Below are positions 16,401 to 24,000 of a stretch of 25,101 bases of DNA, piece after piece. The translations under genes were made by a program, and so were the position numbers. Below the pieces are notes generated by a model, which saw nothing but the letters and a program-made list of their open reading frames with translations, was not told the DNA's origin and did no database searches. Source of the stretch: a virus; IMG/VR virus record IMGVR_UViG_3300027859_000074, positions 1 to 25,101 of that record; one strand, 5' to 3'. The first letter of the stretch is position 1; each line of letters opens with the position of its first letter.

Positions 16401-17864
16401 AGTAAGTGTGCTTTGTTGGTTTAGAGTAATCTGAGTAGTTGTTTGTACATCATATAGAGAAATATCCCACTCATTCAATACTGAATTATTATTATAGGTT
16501 CCACCTTCTAATGCAAAATCATATATTCTAGCAACACCTATCTCATTACCACCAGCAGTAGTATTTCCTGCACCGATTCTACTATCTCTCAAACTAACAA
16601 TAGTATTATTTGCTGTACTTATTCCTGGTGAACCAAAAACTCTATTTAATTTTAATGTTGGACCAGTATTATAAATTATAGACTCATCTTCTATAGTAAA
16701 AGAAGTACGTGGTTTAGGTGCATCAACAAGAGTAGGACGTACTTTTCTAACCTCATATCCCTTTACAAATGCTGTACCCTCAGAAACTTTATATACAATT
16801 TTATCTTCTGCTGGAATATCTCCACCTGCAGTAAATTCTTCAATGTCATATAATCCGTTATTGCCTTCATTATCGTTTAATGAATCAAGAACAGAAACAT
16901 CAAATGCTCCTAATGTATAGTTTCCAGACTCATCAAATGTTCTTTTTGCTAAAGCCTCTGTTAATTCTTTTTGAAACGGACTTGATGCAATTTTACCAGG
17001 TATCCTTAATACCCCATTTTCAACAGTTCCTAATTCTACAAAATTAGAATCTTCAAAATCATCTAATGATTTCTTAAATAAAGATGCTGTAATCTTTAAT
17101 CTATCTGCTCCTGGTGCAGCAAAGTTATTATATCCCTGTGAATTATCATTTAAAGTTTCATCTAAATCAGATGTAATTATTTCTTCATTTACATTTAAAC
17201 CAATTCTGTAGTTTGGAGTATTAGAATATTGATCTAATATTAATGTCTCATCATCAACATTAACAAAATTCCCATGAATGAAATATACACCATTCTGAAT
17301 AGAGAATGATGATCCTACAATAGCAGACCCTGATTGTAGTGTAGACGCAAATGGAGTATTAGCAGCAATCGAACTATTACCAAGTAAACCAGAAGTAATA
17401 TCGGTATTACAAACTAATTCTTCACCATCACTAAAAGATTCAGTTGAATTATTGACTGTACTTGAACTCAAATAATTTACATAAAGAGTTAAATTGCCAT
17501 TATCCGAATTTGTAGGTAACAATACTTCAGTAACATATGCAGTTACTCCAGAAGTTTGTCCCGTAATTTTTGTACCAACTAATTGATCCGCATATGCAGA
17601 TACAGGAACACCTTGATAAGTATTACTTAATTGCAATCCTGTATATTGCCTTTGATAGGTTGTATTGCCAGGAATTACTTTAGCACCATCTTTAAAGAAG
17701 TGCTGACCAAACTTTTCAATCTGGTTTTGTAATATTGATTGAAGTCCTGTTAACTCTCTTGCTTGGACTGGGAATCCAGGCTTAAACAATACCTTATGAA
17801 AATCATCAGAAGGATCAAAGTCGTCGAAATACGGAGCAACGTTTAGATTAGTTTGTTGTGGCAT
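10452..17864 (-). CDS. Giant DUF4815-type tail/baseplate structural protein, 2470 residues
   Basis: The N-terminus (PYFDDFDPSDDFHKVLFKPG, then QARELTGLQSILQNQIEKFG) matches my memory of DUF4815, a domain of phage tail proteins common in T4-like cyanophages. A module with KITGQTSG follows near residue 100 and recurs near 493, 885 and 1543. An arginine-rich stretch lies near 1330-1410, followed by TRVYAFFAGREVSRFCVP. Residues about 1665-1815 (QSFIIDNPEGVFLTRCDVFF, then PVYLEAGREYAMVML) form another beta domain. GGxGY repeats lie near 1891 and 1943, and a gp15-like RG module at about 2060-2135. The C-terminus ends RRLRVMALA. It follows gp8, in the place where T4 has gp9 to gp12, and is probably a baseplate-periphery or long tail protein. 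The exact T4 equivalence is unknown. AAGGAA lies about 13 nt before the ATG. Confidence 0.9.
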   Translation of the reverse strand: MPQQTNLNVAPYFDDFDPSDDFHKVLFKPGFPVQARELTGLQSILQNQIEKFGQHFFKDGAKVIPGNTTYQRQYTGLQLSNTYQGVPVSAYADQLVGTKITGQTSGVTAYVTEVLLPTNSDNGNLTLYVNYLSSSTVNNSTESFSDGEELVCNTDITSGLLGNSSIAANTPFASTLQSGSAIVGSSFSIQNGVYFIHGNFVNVDDETLILDQYSNTPNYRIGLNVNEEIITSDLDETLNDNSQGYNNFAAPGADRLKITASLFKKSLDDFEDSNFVELGTVENGVLRIPGKIASSPFQKELTEALAKRTFDESGNYTLGAFDVSVLDSLNDNEGNNGLYDIEEFTAGGDIPAEDKIVYKVSEGTAFVKGYEVRKVRPTLVDAPKPRTSFTIEDESIIYNTGPTLKLNRVFGSPGISTANNTIVSLRDSRIGAGNTTAGGNEIGVARIYDFALEGGTYNNNSVLNEWDISLYDVQTTTQITLNQQSTLTTPTHIKGANSGATGFLFNPITDNASLEVYETSGDFIKNEPIIVNGILSGKIAIAVTAHGIEDVKSIFSTRDVGATPYSGTVGLSSIFNADVIQSTSSNIGIATISASSGGFSTVTSPNERFPGTLVKVNNLVQFSNSAKSNDPTYGKVTAIGTNTITITNVADVDGIVNGSLPTSVREVTDFKVLTTELQSSSDNSLFTELPNQYISDVDLTNASITIRKTYNVSISGNKTSLVNAGDNESYLPFDEERYSLQRTDGATETLSADKFIFTNGGKTLQIGNLGSDTTNATLITTLTKVKPTSKTKIRNRVNSIVVDKSILVGSGIGTTTLNNGLTHGNYPFGTRVEDEVISLNTPDVIDLHAVFESGDTNAPAAPKATLNTITSPSNTTAEYVVGEKITGQTSGAVAIVASIVTPSQIEFIYKNDGQFTEGESISSSESNVSAIITTIVESSFDITDNYSFSTGQETTQYNQGFITKNEDVKAPSKQIKIYFLSAYYDTNDTGDITTIDSYESFDYCNEIPYYENIKNSDVIDIRPRVNEYTVTEGSRSPLEFKGRNFDSSGNSSNSILASDENILTTFSHYVGRVDVVCLTKSGRVQLVTGLPSPQPQKPAKVDDSIELATISLAPYLCNIDDDVSITSLEYIRYTMSDIRRLEQRISNLEYYTALSLLETNTQNFFVSDANGLNRFKSGFFVDNFENFLSQDERFIKNSIDTKNKELRPSHYTTSVDLMFGPVVNVDATQDPTTAQIEGVNVRRNNGIVTLDYAEVEWFKQEFATRSVSVTPFIVPFWNGILSLTPQSDTWTDTVRIQARTIVEGNFSSQVARARQILGRDPQIGFVNTAWDSWRVTWAGDTRQETSVSTWGRSLGRTQQRFRRESTATLQDQRRQRSGREVLVTETRDDVSLGDRVVSRELITFVRSRNVQFTAQGIKPLTRVYAFFAGREVSRFCVPKLLQISMSSGAFQVGETVIGRMNSGSNRNSSSAYIQFRVANPNHRTGAFNVPSRTYAEDPYTSGSIPTTYTSSSTLLNVDVAGLADISQTDFYGWVASGMLLTGQSSGAQATISSVRLISSLSGSLLGSFFIPNPNNNTFPSFATGRSLFRLSSDAGNAQDATTSAEQDYMAQGSLDTVREDIISTRNATVTINEVTAEDSITATLGVTTQDVLTAQWQRGGDPLAQSFIIDNPEGVFLTRCDVFFRTKDDMGVPVIFSIRTMENGVPTQTIVPLSEVSLDPDEVVLSTDATQSTTFQFDAPVYLEAGREYAMVMLSNSAKYSVYISRVGENDVTNQTFVSNQPILGSLFKSQNASTWEPSQWEDLKFTLYRADFIESGSFDTYNPQLDIGNGQIAQLMPDSLEINSRQVRVGLGTTVGDTDFLLGNTVVQGGTQATGDYVGSAGTAGGLNITNAGLGYTPASGQLTFTGVNLVTLTGNGRNATANITINGGSIVASGATISNGGTGYQIGDVVGIATIGANSIGRNAKMTVTSIGSTSELILDNVEGNFVVGSANTLSFINNAGITTVLNNANGGDVQIGSIVSVNDGLTINVNHKNHGMYSTDNKVTLAKIESDSIPTKLATAYPVGSTAAISVENAGIFTNYENVGVGTTNVGLLRIGDEIIEYTNTSGNTIGGNIVRGSTSVDYPVGTPVYKYELDGVGLWRLNTTHDVVDEIKFDSYNVKLDMSKKYKDTNDDRSNDVGFPQLFFNNSKSAGGSKITATQNVPFEIITPLVSNVTLPQTSITANVRTVTGTSLGGNEISFLDTGFDAVVPNESNYLNTPRLIASKVNADNKLTTLPGNKSLNMKFTLNTTNSWVSPVIDGQRISAILTSNRINNPVTSYATNAQVKTIDNDPNACQYISKEMELENSASSLKIILDAHINVNTDIRAFYAVNAQPGIDPVFVPFPGYANLNKNGEVIDSANNDGSTDDFITKSNGYGQDAKDLDYVEYTFTADELPSYRYYRIKLVMTSTSQVHVPRARRLRVMALA

Positions 17865-17880
17865 AATTCGTTATTATTCC

Positions 17881-19431
17881 TTAGAATTGCAAAATGACTT
17901 TAATGTCTTCTTTTTGGTTGGATGATCTAGTAATAGAAGGTCTATTATCAACATAAATTATATTTCCTGTGTATTTTTCAACTTCAGGACTGCCAATACC
18001 ATTCGTAAAAGTTTGACCCAAGTAATATGTTTTATTATTTATTACGGTACTGATACCGCTAAATGATGAATCAATGCTGAGATTAGACACTGATGCATGA
18101 CTAATATCTAAACTTCCAGGTGCTGTTGGATTACTTGAGAACTGAACTAACTCATATCCGTATGTTGGGTCAGTTTGTGCTGTTCCAACTGTATTGAATC
18201 CTGCAAGAGTTCTATCTTGCCAGAACTTTAACACTCCAGTAGTCTGGTCATAACTAACCACTCTACCCACTGCAGTAGATCCTGCAGCAACTGTTTGTGT
18301 AAATTCACCATCCATAGTAAATACTGCACTACTATAACCAACACCAGTTATTTTTAATGCAGACAAAGCACTTGCTTTATCAGCAACTAGTAGTGAAGAT
18401 GGTGTTGCTTTTGGATTTTCTACAATTCCAATCCTAGCAAACTCATTTCCTGTTACAAAATCAGGATTCTCTGTATCATTTTCAATTCTAGAATATAAAA
18501 GAACATTGTATGCACCAAGTTCTCTATAGATATCAGCACCATGTCCTCCTTCAGGAGAAATGACAACATCAAGACTTGGTGAGGTAGTTCCAGCAGGAAC
18601 TCCACCAGCAGCTAAATCAACATTGGCATAAGTGTATCCTGAACCTTGACTAGAAACAACTACAGAATCAACTGTCTGGTCATTGTTGATAACCACTGTA
18701 CATTCAGCACCAGTGCCATTACCTCTGATAGGAACTCTAGTATAAGTTCTATTTGCAGTACCAATACCAACTCCACGGTTATTAATGGTTACAATTTTAA
18801 CTGAACCATCAACAGCATTATTACGAACAGGTGCATTATCCGAAGAAGTTGCCCAATCTGTAGGTACAGGAATAAAATTAGTCGAATCAAACTTTATAAT
18901 GTCACTTGGTTTAATCGTATACAAATACTTCCAGATATATCCATCACCACTTGTTCCTGCTGACCTTGGTTCTAAATCAATAAATGTAGGTTCATCTAAA
19001 GAAGATTTACCATTTGGCGTTTCTGGTGTTGTACCATTTTGAAGGCACTCATAAACTCTGTATTCTGAATTAAGAACATAATATGTGGCATTATATAAAT
19101 TAGTCGCACCTGAAACTTTAGCAGTGTTTGTTCTGCTATAGTCAGCACGGTACATATCATAAACTGTACCTGATGTCCATAGGCGTTTTGGAATTACTTG
19201 TCTAGTGTCAGACGCAGTAATCTTTTTCAACGCAATCATATCATCCCAATATTTGTTCTCTTCATTAAAACTATCTTTAGGTGCAGGAGGATTTTTCTCC
19301 CAATCAGATTGGTAATCAGTTGGATTGGGTAATCCAATGAATGAATAGTAAGAATTTGCACTTGAAGATACTCCAGCAACGAAGTTCTTTGCGTTTAATA
19401 TTCTAATCTGATCAGTTATAATCGCAGACAT
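17881..19431 (-). CDS. gp8: Baseplate wedge protein gp8, enlarged
   Basis: A 516-residue relative of T4 gp8 (334 residues), a baseplate wedge subunit. Matches by eye include VIPKRLW (T4 VIPRRDW) near 79-85, YRVYECLQNG (T4 YRCLD) near 124-133, GDGYIWKYLYTIKPSD (T4 GDGYVWEYLFEIPPD) near 162-177, NFIPVP (T4 EYIVVP), and the ending VDNRPSITRSSNQKEDIKVI (T4 MENRPPIIMAMDQTEEINIL). The extra length is mostly central: residues about 213-290 contain GGxGY-like beta repeats (SQGSGYTYANV), and 381-416 a short module resembling the TGQTSG family. It would join the baseplate wedge and help trigger sheath contraction on host contact. A late-promoter candidate lies in the gap before it. The 2470-residue gene starts 16 nt after its stop. 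Confidence 0.93.
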   Translation of the reverse strand: MSAIITDQIRILNAKNFVAGVSSSANSYYSFIGLPNPTDYQSDWEKNPPAPKDSFNEENKYWDDMIALKKITASDTRQVIPKRLWTSGTVYDMYRADYSRTNTAKVSGATNLYNATYYVLNSEYRVYECLQNGTTPETPNGKSSLDEPTFIDLEPRSAGTSGDGYIWKYLYTIKPSDIIKFDSTNFIPVPTDWATSSDNAPVRNNAVDGSVKIVTINNRGVGIGTANRTYTRVPIRGNGTGAECTVVINNDQTVDSVVVSSQGSGYTYANVDLAAGGVPAGTTSPSLDVVISPEGGHGADIYRELGAYNVLLYSRIENDTENPDFVTGNEFARIGIVENPKATPSSLLVADKASALSALKITGVGYSSAVFTMDGEFTQTVAAGSTAVGRVVSYDQTTGVLKFWQDRTLAGFNTVGTAQTDPTYGYELVQFSSNPTAPGSLDISHASVSNLSIDSSFSGISTVINNKTYYLGQTFTNGIGSPEVEKYTGNIIYVDNRPSITRSSNQKEDIKVILQF

Positions 19432-19445
19432 TTGACAGAAGTTTT

Positions 19446-19457
19446 TATTTATTTATT
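19446..19457 (-). promoter_or_regulatory. Candidate late promoter (two overlapping AATAAATA registers)
   Basis: The minus strand in the gap before gp8 reads TTAATAAATAAATAAAAAC, giving AATAAATA at 19450-19457 and again at 19446-19453. Either register places the motif 14-18 nt before the gp8 ATG at 19431. It fits the NATAAATA late-promoter form and would drive gp8, the 2470-residue protein and the two small genes after it. Confidence 0.62.
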
Positions 19458-19462
19458 AAAGA

Positions 19463-20986
19463 TTATATAGATGGGTATATTGTCAATGTTCCAGCCATTG
19501 CTGAGTGGTTTTGACAAACATAATAAAGAGTGTTTGGTGCATTAAAAGGAATCTGGAATTTTATTGTTCCAACAGCAGCACCAGGATTGGTAACACCAGT
19601 TTCATATTGAGTTCCAGCATCATAAGCACCAGAAGTAGTTTGTATTCTAAATGGGTGACCACTTGCATTAAGAACAAACTCATATGTTTGTCCTCTTGCA
19701 AGATAGAGTGTAGGATCCTCTGCAGCACTCAAATTACCTGGACCAGTAAAGGTATAGTGACTAGAACCACTATTAGCAACTGCCCACTGTGATGTAACAA
19801 GATCGTTGCCATGACCACTAAATGAAGTAGCACTAGCAATACCAGTCGTCAGTGTTCCCTGATTTGTAGTCTCGAATTTTTTGGTTCCATTAAATGTCAG
19901 TTCTACCTGATTATCAAGAGTATATCTAAATCCATATTCATAATTAGTACCATCATCAGATGAACCACCTATTTCTATAGTTCCACCTTGATATGATTGA
20001 ATTCTGTTACCTGATCCAAGATGTCTTATTCTTAGATTTTGTGGAGCATCTCCAACATCCAATTGAGTAGCAGTAGCAACACCAGTTACGATAGTTCCAT
20101 CATTATTCACTTCTAATCTTGTATTAGAACCATTTCTTAGTAAAATCTTATTATCATTTTGAACTATTAAGTCCTGACCATTACGTCCAACAACACCAAA
20201 AGTAGTGGCAGCACCGTAACCAGAACCACCAAAATAATGGTAAGTGCCATCCCAATTTTGTGTATTGGATACTGTGCTCATTCCAGTAGTAACAACTAAA
20301 GATTTCGTGCTTACGAATTCTGTGCTACCACCACCAACTCCAGTTAATCCTGAACCATCGCCAACAAAAGAAGTAGCAGTTAATATTCCAGTTACAGTTG
20401 CATTAGTTCTTATATCTACTCCATTAGTGCTATTAAGGTAGACCATATCACCAGAACTGGTTCCAGTAGCGGTAATATTAGTTCTCATAGCACTACTAAG
20501 ATTCATACTATAATCGGAGTAGATAGCTGCTGCTGAACCATATGCACCCCAACCAAAACCAATTCTCAAATTATCTGGTCCTGCACTTCCCCATCTAATT
20601 ACATCACCATTACCTGCACCATTAACAAAGTGAATTTCATTCTCATCTATTAAACTTATCTTGTTGCCACTATCAACAACTACGTTACCTGTGATAGATG
20701 TTACTCCAAGAGTAGAAATACCAGAAACATTTAAAGAACCAGTATTTACATGAGATGTACCTGCTGAACCCGTAATTGTTACTTGTCCAGTTCCACCAGA
20801 AACACTTATATTATCTCCAGCAACAATAGAAGTAACAATACCAGGTGCTAGGTTGGTAGTCGAACCTGCTCCTAGTAAAGTATAAAGTTCATCAAAATTA
20901 CTATTGACTCTTGCAGCACCAACTAACAGACTACTACCTGTGCCGTCGTCTGGTGCTGCCCCCGTTGATATTCCTAACTTTGCCAT
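19463..20986 (-). CDS. Tail fibre protein with C-terminal cupredoxin-like domain
   Basis: A 507-residue protein. The N-terminus (LGISTGAAPDDGTGSSLLVG, then AARVNSNFDELYTLLG) is the attachment region common to cyanophage tail fibres. The shaft holds repeated short beta motifs typical of trimeric fibres, such as LNVSGISTLGVTSITGNV and TATSFVGDGSGLTGV. Residues about 403-507 form a separate domain: HYTFTGPGNL, PTLYLARGQTYEF, SGHPFRI, FQIPFNAPNTLYYVCQNHSA and MAGTLTIYP. His444, Cys491, His494 and Met497 are placed like the type 1 copper ligands of cupredoxins, and C-x2-H-x2-M matches amicyanin spacing. The shaft probably trimerises, displaying three such domains at the distal end. It sits directly upstream of gp8. 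Fibre identity is fairly secure; copper binding is inferred. Confidence 0.88.
   Translation of the reverse strand: MAKLGISTGAAPDDGTGSSLLVGAARVNSNFDELYTLLGAGSTTNLAPGIVTSIVAGDNISVSGGTGQVTITGSAGTSHVNTGSLNVSGISTLGVTSITGNVVVDSGNKISLIDENEIHFVNGAGNGDVIRWGSAGPDNLRIGFGWGAYGSAAAIYSDYSMNLSSAMRTNITATGTSSGDMVYLNSTNGVDIRTNATVTGILTATSFVGDGSGLTGVGGGSTEFVSTKSLVVTTGMSTVSNTQNWDGTYHYFGGSGYGAATTFGVVGRNGQDLIVQNDNKILLRNGSNTRLEVNNDGTIVTGVATATQLDVGDAPQNLRIRHLGSGNRIQSYQGGTIEIGGSSDDGTNYEYGFRYTLDNQVELTFNGTKKFETTNQGTLTTGIASATSFSGHGNDLVTSQWAVANSGSSHYTFTGPGNLSAAEDPTLYLARGQTYEFVLNASGHPFRIQTTSGAYDAGTQYETGVTNPGAAVGTIKFQIPFNAPNTLYYVCQNHSAMAGTLTIYPSI
19466..19777 (-). other. Cupredoxin-like domain (fibre C-terminus)
   Basis: This is the region for residues 403-506 of the 507-residue fibre. 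Its start, PTLYLARGQTYEF, fits the first strands of a cupredoxin sandwich. HPFRI supplies the first His, and the C-terminal loop YYVCQNHSAMAG supplies Cys, His and Met. All four type 1 copper ligand types are retained in the right order. Known family features are established; metal occupancy here is inference. Confidence 0.7.
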
Positions 20987-21009
20987 TTATAGAGCACTAG
21001 ATTTAAAAG

Positions 21010-21016
21010 TATTTAG
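21010..21016 (-). promoter_or_regulatory. Candidate late promoter (CTAAATA) overlapping an upstream stop codon
   Basis: The minus strand reads ATTATCTAAATACTTTT. The TAA stop of the large upstream protein (21013-21015) lies inside CTAAATA. The motif ends 23 nt before the fibre ATG at 20986. This is the third such stop/promoter overlap in the window. Confidence 0.55.
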
Positions 21017-24000
21017 ATAATATAATTAGAGGACTTCAAAGGAATTGTCCGTTGTACTAATGGCCAAGTGGAGATTCCACTTATACCATCATTTGGATAA
21101 ACCTCAAACTGATTAGTTTCAGATCTACCTGTAAGAGTAATCTTACCCCAACTATAATTACCAAAGTAATTAGAAGCAGTTATGATTCCTGCAAATCCAC
21201 TTCCTGTTCCTTCACCATCATCATCAAAGGTATAGAACTCAGAAGAGAAGTCAATACCAGTGGTTCCAAAGGTAACCGTTGAAAGACCACTTATATTTGC
21301 ATAAACTCTTCTTACAACAGTCATTCCCACACCAACTACATTTCTAGTAACATTACTTACTGCACTTACTTGGTATATGTTATCAATAAATTGAGTTCCT
21401 ACACCAATTATATTGTTATCAGTATCCTTAGAAGTTATAGATGTTGTGGCACTTCCTGCATTAGATGCGAAGACCATGAAGTAATCTTGAAGATCAAGAG
21501 AACTAATAGTAATCGCAGTTCCAACTAATTTTGTTTGTCTTAAATCAGAATATGTTGGAATGTATAGATCCATAATCATCTTATCAACGGTACTTTGTGT
21601 TGTAGTACCGAATCCAACAACAACACCATAGTCACCAATATAGGAGTCAACATCATTAGTCTCAGAAACCAAAGTAGGAGGTTCGATGAGAACTTGAGGA
21701 CTTTCACTATAATTTGTACCACCAAATGATACCGTTACACCTATAACTGAACCACCACTAATCTGTGCTGTTGCAGTTGCAGTAGAACCAAATCCAACAG
21801 CGTTAGAAATGACTACATTTGGTACTGAATCATATCCAGTTCCTCCACCAACAACAGAGATAGAACTAATAGTTCCTCCAGTAGATACAACAGATGTAGC
21901 AGTAGCACCTGTTTTTACTACTTGAGATGTTAAAGTAACTTGATCTTGGAATGTAAGACCAACATCACTCTCATTTTGAGAATCAAATATAGGTCTTACA
22001 TTATCAACATAGAGTTGAGTTGAAGTTACTCCAACCGCCTTAATAATATTTGCTGCAGGAATAACACGAGGTTCGTATAATCCTCTATCCTTAGAAACTT
22101 CTTTTCCATTAAGAATCATATCTTCTGTCTGCCTAGTCAAAATAACTGGTTTAGTTTGATTAGGATCAGCAGTGATACCTGGACCATAATAAGGAATAGT
22201 ATCTACGTTATTTGTAGACTTAATTAATGTAACTGTTCTTGGGTCTTCTTGTAGATAAGATGGAGTAGGAGCATATGCACTTGGAGTTAAAGTATCACCA
22301 ACTTCAACAGGTTCTATAACATCTCTAAATTTAACATCCTGATCACCACTACCCTTGTAGAAGATTATCTTACAAGTATCTTTTGCTTTAGGTGCTTCAG
22401 TAAATGTAAGAGTACTTCCACCCTCAAACTTAAATCCTTCACCAGGAACCTGAAGAACATCATTAACAAAGATTAGAAGAGTATCTTCAATATTAATAGG
22501 AGAACCTTTGCTTGCCCTTATAGAAACAACTACTCCTCCCTGACTTAATGGGAAGGTTAGTCTATTTCCATCAAATAAGTATGCAACATCATCTAAGTCT
22601 TGCAATTGACCTACAGACCAACCAGTAAACTCATCAGTAAATATTTCATCTATTGTTAATTGGAATTCGTGATAAGATGAAGTTGTAGGTATTCCTGTGG
22701 TTCCACCGATAGCTACAGTTAAGATTTCTCCATTACCATATCCATAACCAGTATTTCTAAGAGTAAAGTCCGTAACACTTGAACCCCGACCAACTGCTAT
22801 ATCAATAGTTGCATTAGAACCCACTCCAGATACAGAAGATGAACTGTATATTAAAGGAATATTTGAATAACCAAGTGGTGAGTCAAAAACAACTTCCATT
22901 GGCATCGTAACGCTTCCACCTCTAGCATAAAGATGTGATGTTGTGGATATACCAACGTTTACTGCAAATCTAGTAGAATCCAATACTTCAATAACATCTG
23001 TTCCTTCTGCAGCAGGATCAGTTGCTCTTGGAGTCATTAATGACCTTTGAACTGTTCCTCCTGACTGGTAGAATGTAGGAACTGTTGAAACACCCACATT
23101 AGTTTCAAATTTTTGAACAGAAATAATCTTAGTAACTACAGAACCAGAATAATATGGGTCAGTTGTTCTTGGATATACATGAGTAGATGAACCACCATCT
23201 AATCCACATGTCATTGCGATTCCAGTAAAGATTACATCCTTTCCTACAGATAAAGCATGAGCAGTGGTAGTAGTTACTGTTGCTATACCAGTAACATTAT
23301 CATAAACAAAGTTGGATAGATTTCTTGGAGCAGAACTTGAATATGTGCAAGTAAATGCTATTCCTGATACCAATACTTCACTACCTACATTCAATCCATG
23401 AGCAGCAGAAGTAGTTACAACCAACTCTCCAGTAGAATTGTTATATGCTGCATTATCAACAACTCTTGGGGCACAGAAGACCTGAGAGTTAGTAACTGCA
23501 ACACCAACAATATTGCCATTTGAAATTGATGCTGTTCCGATAGAAACAATATTGACACCTGTTAGACTTTCGGTTTGTATGCCAACATTAACTGTTGTTT
23601 GAATACCAGATATGTAACCAGAACCACTGTTACCAATAGAGACTAATGAGATTGTTCCTGCTGCAGATACTACTGCTGTTCCTCCAGCAGCGACTAATGG
23701 TTGATATCCAAATCCTGCAGTAGAACCTACAGAAACTATAACACCACCAACTGGAAGATTAGAAGTATTGACATCAGATGCGATTGATGATGCAGTTCCA
23801 GTAAATGATATAGTTGTAATACCTGTTGAACCAGATTCTTCTAAAGTATAATCATACTGTATTCCTGGTCCTTGGAAGACATCATTTATTAAGATAATAG
23901 CATTGTCATTTTCAATACCAGTTACAGTTCCTCCAGCAGAAGTTAGAACAAAGTCTCTTTCTGTTCCAGTAAATCCTGATGAAATATCATCAAAGATATA

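Noticed and set aside
19463-20986. Cupredoxin domain as an acquired host plastocyanin (auxiliary photosynthesis gene)
   Set aside because: The domain is fused in frame to a fibre shaft and lacks a signal peptide and the long plastocyanin Cys-His-Met loop; a structural fibre tip is the simpler reading.
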